Shown here: one piece after another, positions 61,996 through 64,000 of the stretch
Numbering within the stretch: the first letter of the stretch is position 1
Layout: each line of letters opens with the position of its first letter
Assembly: GCF_028898845.1 (NCBI RefSeq)
Contig: NZ_CP118574.1
Span: forward strand, 8,915,001-8,979,000
Reading direction: 5' to 3'
Origin: Streptomyces sp. WZ-12
Lineage (GTDB): Bacteria; Actinomycetota; Actinomycetes; Streptomycetales; Streptomycetaceae
Length of the DNA stretch: 64,000 bases
The notes under the pieces: generated by a model
Database searches by the model: none
What the model was told of the DNA's origin: nothing
What the model saw: only the letters and a program-made list of their open reading frames with translations
Position numbers and translations under genes: made by a program

Positions 61996-63318
61996 TCAGG
62001 ACCGCCCGTCTCGGGGCAGCGCGTAGCCCGCGATGCCGGTGAGGGCCGCGTGCCGCACGGTCTCCGCCAGCGCGTCGCGGAGCAACTCCTGGACGAACCC
62101 CATCGTCCGGAGCCGCTCCCGCGCCACCTCGCCGACCGGCCCCTGCCAGTTCTCGTCGTCGATGTGCAGGGTGAGTTCAGGCAGCGTCACGGTGGCGTTG
62201 GGGCGGTCGGGGTCCACGGTGATGCGCACGTCGGCGAGGCGTGCGGAGCAGTCGCCGACGTGGAGCGTGTCGGTCGCCGGCGGTTGCCGATGTGCCTTGC
62301 GGCGGTAGACGCCCTTGCCGAACTCGCGGATGCCGGAGCGCTGTTCGCCGGAGAGCGGCAGCCAGTCCTCGGGTTCGTCCTCCGCGGCCAGGGCGTAGGT
62401 GCCCTGCGCCAACGCGGTGTAGCGGGCGAGCTCCTCGTCCGAGGTGGTCGGTAGCTCGCCGGAGTGCCGGTCAATGGCCGCGTAGACGTCCTGCTGGGAC
62501 ATCGGGGGGCCGGCCACCTCCGTTTGGCCCGCGTCGCTCTGGACCGTCTTGGCGAAGTTCTGCGCTGCCTTGGCGGCATCGGTGTACTTCTGCCGCTGGT
62601 CGGGATCCGTCGCGTCCTCCGCCATGAAGGTGAGGGTGGTGGCGATGTTGTTCTGCTGCCTGAACGCGTGCTTGTTGTACGTAACGTCGGTGTCCGGATC
62701 ACGCCAGTCATTGATCGCGGGCTGGGCGTTGAGCGACGCCCCCGGGTCCGTCGCGGTGTAGGTGTGCTCCGAGGCCCGTCGGGTGACGCCGCCCTCGCTC
62801 CACACCTGCCGGAGCCCGTAGGTGTCGTCCGGATCGTCGAACGCGGCGTAGTAACTCTCGTTGTGCTGTCCGTACTGGATGAGCAACTGCTGCCCGTTCT
62901 CGCTCCGCATCAGTTGGTCGCGGTGCCGGTCGGCTCGGTCGCGCCACTTGCCAAGGGTGTCCGGGTCCGGCGGGTCGTGCGGGGCGGGCGCGCGACTGGC
63001 GGCGGGGAGGGTCGGCCGCCTGGCCTCCTCGGAGAGCGGGCGCAGGTTGCCGGCGGTGTCGAGGTCGCGGATCTCGTCGGGACGGGCGTCGAGCGCGTAC
63101 CGGCCGGTGAGGACGAGCGCCGGTATGCGGTACGTGCCCTGCCGCCCGTCGACGGCCTCCGGCCGCCCCTCGGCCTGGACTTGGAGCGCGCCGAAACGGA
63201 TGCTGAGGGAGCCGGTGGGGTAGTCGACGGTGTCTGGCATCCGCACGGTGCGGGCGAGCGGATAGCCGGGGGTGTCGGCGAGATACAGGGGTTGGGCTTC
63301 GGGGTGCGGGGAGCTCAC
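61996..63318 (-). CDS. Protein of unknown function (440 aa), co-operonic with polyprenyl synthase
   Basis: 440 aa, GTG start with AGGAG upstream. N-terminal ~100 residues beta-rich (GSLSIRFGALQVQAEG; YRIPALVLTGRYALDA). The middle is helical and hydrophilic, with a WRDRADRHRDQLMRSENGQQLLIQYGQHNESYYAAFDDPD segment. The C-terminus returns to strands (DVRITVDPDRPNATVTLPEL; TLHIDDENWQGPV) and ends in amphipathic helices. No known motif. Shares with its neighbours the lack of signal peptide and the strand-then-helix style. Confidence 0.78.
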   Translation of the reverse strand: MSSPHPEAQPLYLADTPGYPLARTVRMPDTVDYPTGSLSIRFGALQVQAEGRPEAVDGRQGTYRIPALVLTGRYALDARPDEIRDLDTAGNLRPLSEEARRPTLPAASRAPAPHDPPDPDTLGKWRDRADRHRDQLMRSENGQQLLIQYGQHNESYYAAFDDPDDTYGLRQVWSEGGVTRRASEHTYTATDPGASLNAQPAINDWRDPDTDVTYNKHAFRQQNNIATTLTFMAEDATDPDQRQKYTDAAKAAQNFAKTVQSDAGQTEVAGPPMSQQDVYAAIDRHSGELPTTSDEELARYTALAQGTYALAAEDEPEDWLPLSGEQRSGIREFGKGVYRRKAHRQPPATDTLHVGDCSARLADVRITVDPDRPNATVTLPELTLHIDDENWQGPVGEVARERLRTMGFVQELLRDALAETVRHAALTGIAGYALPRDGRS

Positions 63319-63363
63319 GGTCGTCTCCTGCGGTGAGTCGGGCCGGTGGATGGCGCGGGCGGG

Positions 63364-63732
63364 TCAGGAGACGTCTGCGGTCCCGCTGATCAGGAGCATG
63401 TCGTCGTGGGCGCCCAACTCCGGTGATGTCAGGCGGACATGAACCGTCGCCTCGCCGATCGGGATGTCACAGCCGATCGGCTGGTCGAGAGGGATGTCCG
63501 GGGTCAGGCCCTTGACCTTGTCCTTGACGATGCCTGGGGCCGCCAGGGCCAGGCCGTTGACCAGGCCCGCCAGTACGTCGGAGAGCGCCGTTTGCGGATG
63601 GAAGATGACGCTGTTCAGTTCGAGGTCCGTCACCTTCACGGTGAGGGCGGCGTCCGTGAGGCCGGTTGCCTGGACCGTGACCACGGGCGAAGGCGGGTCG
63701 TAGCTGACGTCGAACTCGATGGGGGCGGACAT
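63364..63732 (-). CDS. Small beta-rich protein (122 aa)
   Basis: 122 aa, AGGAG before the ATG. VVTVQATGLTDAALTVKVTDLEL forms strands, then an amphipathic helical middle (DVLAGLVNGLALAAPGIVKDKVKG) and further strands (EATVHVRLTSPELGAHDDMLL). Looks like a short version of the same kind of module seen in the 554-aa and 440-aa proteins. Function unknown. 45 bp upstream of the 440-aa gene. Confidence 0.78.
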   Translation of the reverse strand: MSAPIEFDVSYDPPSPVVTVQATGLTDAALTVKVTDLELNSVIFHPQTALSDVLAGLVNGLALAAPGIVKDKVKGLTPDIPLDQPIGCDIPIGEATVHVRLTSPELGAHDDMLLISGTADVS

Positions 63733-63898
63733 GCAGGTGCTTCTCCTGAGTGGTTGGCCAAGTGACGGGGCGAAGCCATCGACTGGGTGGCCGACTGGCT
63801 GATCGATCGACCGCCCGACTGAGAACGGCCGGGGGAATGACCGGGCGGGTGACCGAGTGAGGTGAGGCGACGAGCCCGGTGACGAGGGCGCGCACCGG

Positions 63899-64000
63899 TC
63901 AGGACTCGTGCCCCGCCTTGGACAGGGCGCAACCGCCGCTGCCGTCCGGGGAGATGGGAACGAGGTCGAGTTCGGCGTGCCAGTCGATGTCGACCCCGGC
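63899..64000 (-). CDS. C-terminal end of a further gene in the operon (partial)
   Basis: 34 codons from the window edge to the TGA at 63899-63901: AGVDIDWHAELDLVPISPDG and a short Gly/Ser tail. Too little to classify; strand-like DWHAELDLVPI fits the beta-rich style of the following genes. The 166 bp between it and the next start hold only GC-rich spacer with GACTG/GACCG-type short repeats. Confidence 0.65.
   Translation of the reverse strand, partial: AGVDIDWHAELDLVPISPDGSGGCALSKAGHES

Noticed and set aside
1..64000. tRNA or rRNA genes and CRISPR arrays
   Set aside because: I saw no cloverleaf TψC-arm pattern, no rRNA-like segment and no array of regularly spaced repeats; a dedicated tRNA or CRISPR scan was not possible here.

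Overview
The DNA is very GC-rich, with actinobacterial gene families throughout: a NirB/NirD/NarK set under a HemD-like/OmpR regulator of the NnaR type, a SARP regulator, modular NRPS genes, CtaF and QcrB respiratory subunits, and many GTG starts and 4-bp stop/start overlaps. It reads as a Streptomyces or close relative, probably a chromosomal region with much accessory content and several decayed genes.

Layout. 1-7.5 kb: a broken LigD-type polymerase gene; a cytochrome oxidase pair (ctaD-ctaF); a MepB-family gene; a secreted protein; and a lone cytochrome b (qcrB) whose stop codon abuts a 138-bp MITE. 7.9-15.1 kb: nitrogen assimilation. narK, nirD and nirB lie on the minus strand behind a deletion scar that fuses the start of a nitrate reductase to the end of a FAD oxidoreductase; divergent are nnaR and a sirohydrochlorin chelatase gene (siroheme for NirB). 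15.9-28.0 kb: an NRPS locus (A-T-C, then half-C-A-T-C-A-T-C-T), an MFS-like exporter and an NTF2-like protein. I read the A-domain codes as Val-like, Ser and Thr; no thioesterase is present. A SARP regulator and a P450 follow. 32-36.4 kb: an acyl-CoA degradation operon with two dehydrogenases, an enoyl-CoA hydratase and a CoA-transferase. 36.5-39.3 kb: a thioredoxin-reductase relic and an electron-transfer pair (NuoF-like plus a membrane cytochrome-like protein). 40-44 kb: an antibiotic-resistance patch with an erythromycin-esterase relic, a Vat acetyltransferase, an ABC-F protein with a candidate leader ORF, and a TetR regulator. 44-48.6 kb: a TetR/oxidoreductase pair with two clear operators, and a GNAT/acyl-CoA-ligase fusion.

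48.9-54.2 kb is the most striking regulatory locus. Two M-box (magnesium) riboswitches, nearly identical and in inverted orientation, face each other. Each has a similar palindrome at its promoter and each is followed by a small ORF (29 and 32 codons) with a strong ribosome binding site; the two peptides are related to each other and too short for routine gene calling. One unit leads to an NRAMP-type transporter with the altered metal-site motifs expected of the magnesium branch. The other leads to a winged-helix regulator, an ACT-like protein and an ArsR-type regulator. A 22-bp perfect hairpin separates the convergent units.

55.4-64.0 kb: a minus-strand operon, running off the right edge, of large beta-rich proteins without signal peptides or membrane segments (1218, 554, 440 and 122 aa, plus one partial) around a trans-polyprenyl diphosphate synthase. 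I cannot assign the beta-rich proteins to a characterised system; with the M-box/small-ORF locus they are the best candidates here for undescribed biology.
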